A stretch of DNA of 64,000 bases from Phaseolus vulgaris (taxonomy: Eukaryota > Streptophyta > Magnoliopsida > Fabales > Fabaceae). Below, piece after piece: positions 63,020 to 64,000 of the stretch. The first letter of the stretch is position 1. The number at the start of each line of letters is the position of its first letter. The stretch spans positions 4,746,118-4,810,117 of the forward strand of contig NC_023757.2 of the NCBI RefSeq assembly GCF_000499845.2. Reading direction: 5' to 3'. The translations under genes and the position numbers were made by a program. Below the pieces are notes generated by a model, which worked only from the letters and a program-made list of their open reading frames with translations, did no database searches and was not told the DNA's origin.

Positions 63020-63460
63020 ATCCAACAGGTCCTTCCTATACCATTAGTTGAGTTCATTGTTCCTCTTGCTTTTGAAAATTCCAATCCTATTTAAAATCTT
63101 CTTGAACCATCATCACCTCCTCTTATTACCTTTGGACCCAAGTTACTAGTACGATGCTTCAAGGTAAATCCTCTTCTTCAAGTTCTTCTCAATCGTCACT
63201 CAATACTAGGGCTCCTAGTAATGTTGATTCAGCCTGACCCATTTCCTTTCGGAAAGGTAGTTGTTCTACATGTAATCAACATCCTATTTATAATTTTCTT
63301 AACTATTACAAGTGTAAACCTTTTCAAACCAAGGATATTGGAAAAGCCTCAATACTTCTTGGGTGTTGAAGTAGCTTAGCCAAAAGGTGTTTTAATCTCT
63401 AAAAGGAAGTATGTTTTGGATATCTTAAAAGAGACAAGTATGATTGACTATGTTCTAGTG
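63020..63460 (+). mobile_element. Plus-strand copia reverse transcriptase fragment
   Basis: In the plus direction, pieces of a copia polyprotein are readable: LRKG and TCNQHPIYNFLNYYKCKPF near 63245-63325, joined by a deletion to FQTKDIGKPQYFLGVEVA, one stop, then PKGVLISKRKYVLDILKETS near 63326-63445. It is on the opposite strand to the adjacent LTR fragment, so the two derive from different insertions. Confidence 0.75.
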
Positions 63461-63466
63461 GATAGT

Positions 63467-63757
63467 TGTTGGAAAATCCCACATCAATTAGAGACAACAC
63501 CAATTTACAATATATAAGTGGAGGATAATCCTCACCTTACAAGTCGGTTTTGTAAGGATGAGTTGGGTTTAAATTCATTTTTTAATATGATATCAAAGTC
63601 TATTCTAGCGAGATTTGTTGGGCCTAATGTGCCACCTGCCATCAGGTTGCTATCAGGAACCCACAAATATCTAGTCCTACACACGAGATGTCCATGTCTC
63701 TGTGTGAGTTGTGTGTGTTAGAGATCTCACATCGACTAGTGAAACAAGTCTGAGTTA
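63467..63757 (+). mobile_element. TRIM-like miniature LTR retrotransposon, right LTR truncated
   Basis: The left LTR (about 63467-63585) starts TGTTGGAAAATCCCACATC. It is followed by a degenerate tRNA-Met primer site TGATATCAAAG (63588-63598). After about 120 bases of non-coding interior, a second LTR start appears at 63716, TGTTAGAGATCTCACATCGA, and fades out near 63757. LTRs of about 120 bases with almost no interior fit TRIM elements. A related LTR remnant is at 43860-43998. Confidence 0.6.
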
Positions 63758-64000
63758 CAAAAAAAAAGTCTGAAAAGCATGGAAATATATTAGAACCACA
63801 AATTCAAAGTTCAATAAGAAATGTCCACGAAGCTGAAGACTACTCTATACTCTTTGTAAGTTCCCGGATCATGTCTTCAACTGCATCAATCCTTTTAGAG
63901 TTAACCCTTTCTCTCTTTCGTCTAGAGGATGATGAAGACATGATATTAATCTTGAATTTTTTTTATCCCCAACTGAATTGAAATTGTGTGAACAAATAAT
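63758..64000. other. Window end, no gene recognised
   Basis: Minus-strand codons around 63830-63945 could encode a short Arg/Ser/Glu-rich peptide (MSSSSSRRKRERVN near 63942-63900), but the segment is too short to call. It may be another copia or gene end cut by the window border. Confidence 0.3.

Overview
This is nuclear DNA from a flowering plant. The genes are rich in introns with GT-AG splice sites. The spacer is very AT-rich and packed with decayed plant transposons (Ty1/copia, LINE, MULE, hAT, CACTA, TRIM-like). Every recognisable protein is a conserved plant housekeeping or cytoskeletal protein. Several repeat types look legume-like (Phaseoleae such as Phaseolus, Vigna or Glycine), but that is an inference from repeat style, not a proof.

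Layout, left to right. (1) 1-780: minus-strand copia remnant. (2) 2688-4264, plus: the last three coding exons of the splicing factor PRP31; the rest lies outside the window or is missing. (3) 4.6-15 kb: repeat-rich spacer with two hAT-type MITEs, one CACTA-type MITE and one MULE-type MITE, three of them with readable target-site duplications, around one unrecognised membrane-protein gene (10800-11579, minus). (4) 15827-17.9 kb, minus: SPIRAL1-like microtubule protein gene with a leader intron. (5) 18349-22705, minus: Tnt1-like copia element with one long gag-pol frame, a 3' LTR and no 5' LTR. (6) 22.8-27.7 kb: repeats, a nuclear copy of plastid 23S rDNA, and a near-perfect 328-bp tandem duplication. 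(7) 27991-39.9 kb, minus: complete CDC48B AAA-ATPase gene of 12 coding exons (608 aa). Its introns hold an LTR retrotransposon and two related LTR-like copies. (8) 42.1-47.7 kb, plus: DCD-domain protein gene (810 aa) with a long leader intron containing a LINE tail, a TRIM-like LTR remnant and a TIR element. (9) 48-55 kb: AT-rich spacer with a MULE transposase remnant. (10) 56350-62157, plus: complete DEAH-box RNA helicase gene of 12 exons (706 aa; RID1/DEAH10, DHX33-like). (11) 62.4-63.8 kb: copia and TRIM-like debris.

The most unusual observation is that the leader intron plus 5' UTR of the SPIRAL1-like gene (about 16994-17738, minus) is present as a second, highly similar copy at about 55452-56243 (plus), directly upstream of the DEAH helicase start codon. 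The similarity begins inside the SPIRAL1 leader intron, crosses the splice acceptor and stops a few bases before the SPIRAL1 ATG. One regulatory leader has therefore been placed, in inverted orientation about 38 kb away, in front of an unrelated gene. Three of the five recognised genes work in RNA splicing or protein remodelling (PRP31, RID1-type helicase, CDC48B), but nothing suggests they form a cluster; the gene order looks like ordinary plant synteny. Exon models were built by hand from reading frame and splice sites and are phase-consistent for CDC48B, the DCD gene, the helicase and the SPIRAL1-like gene.
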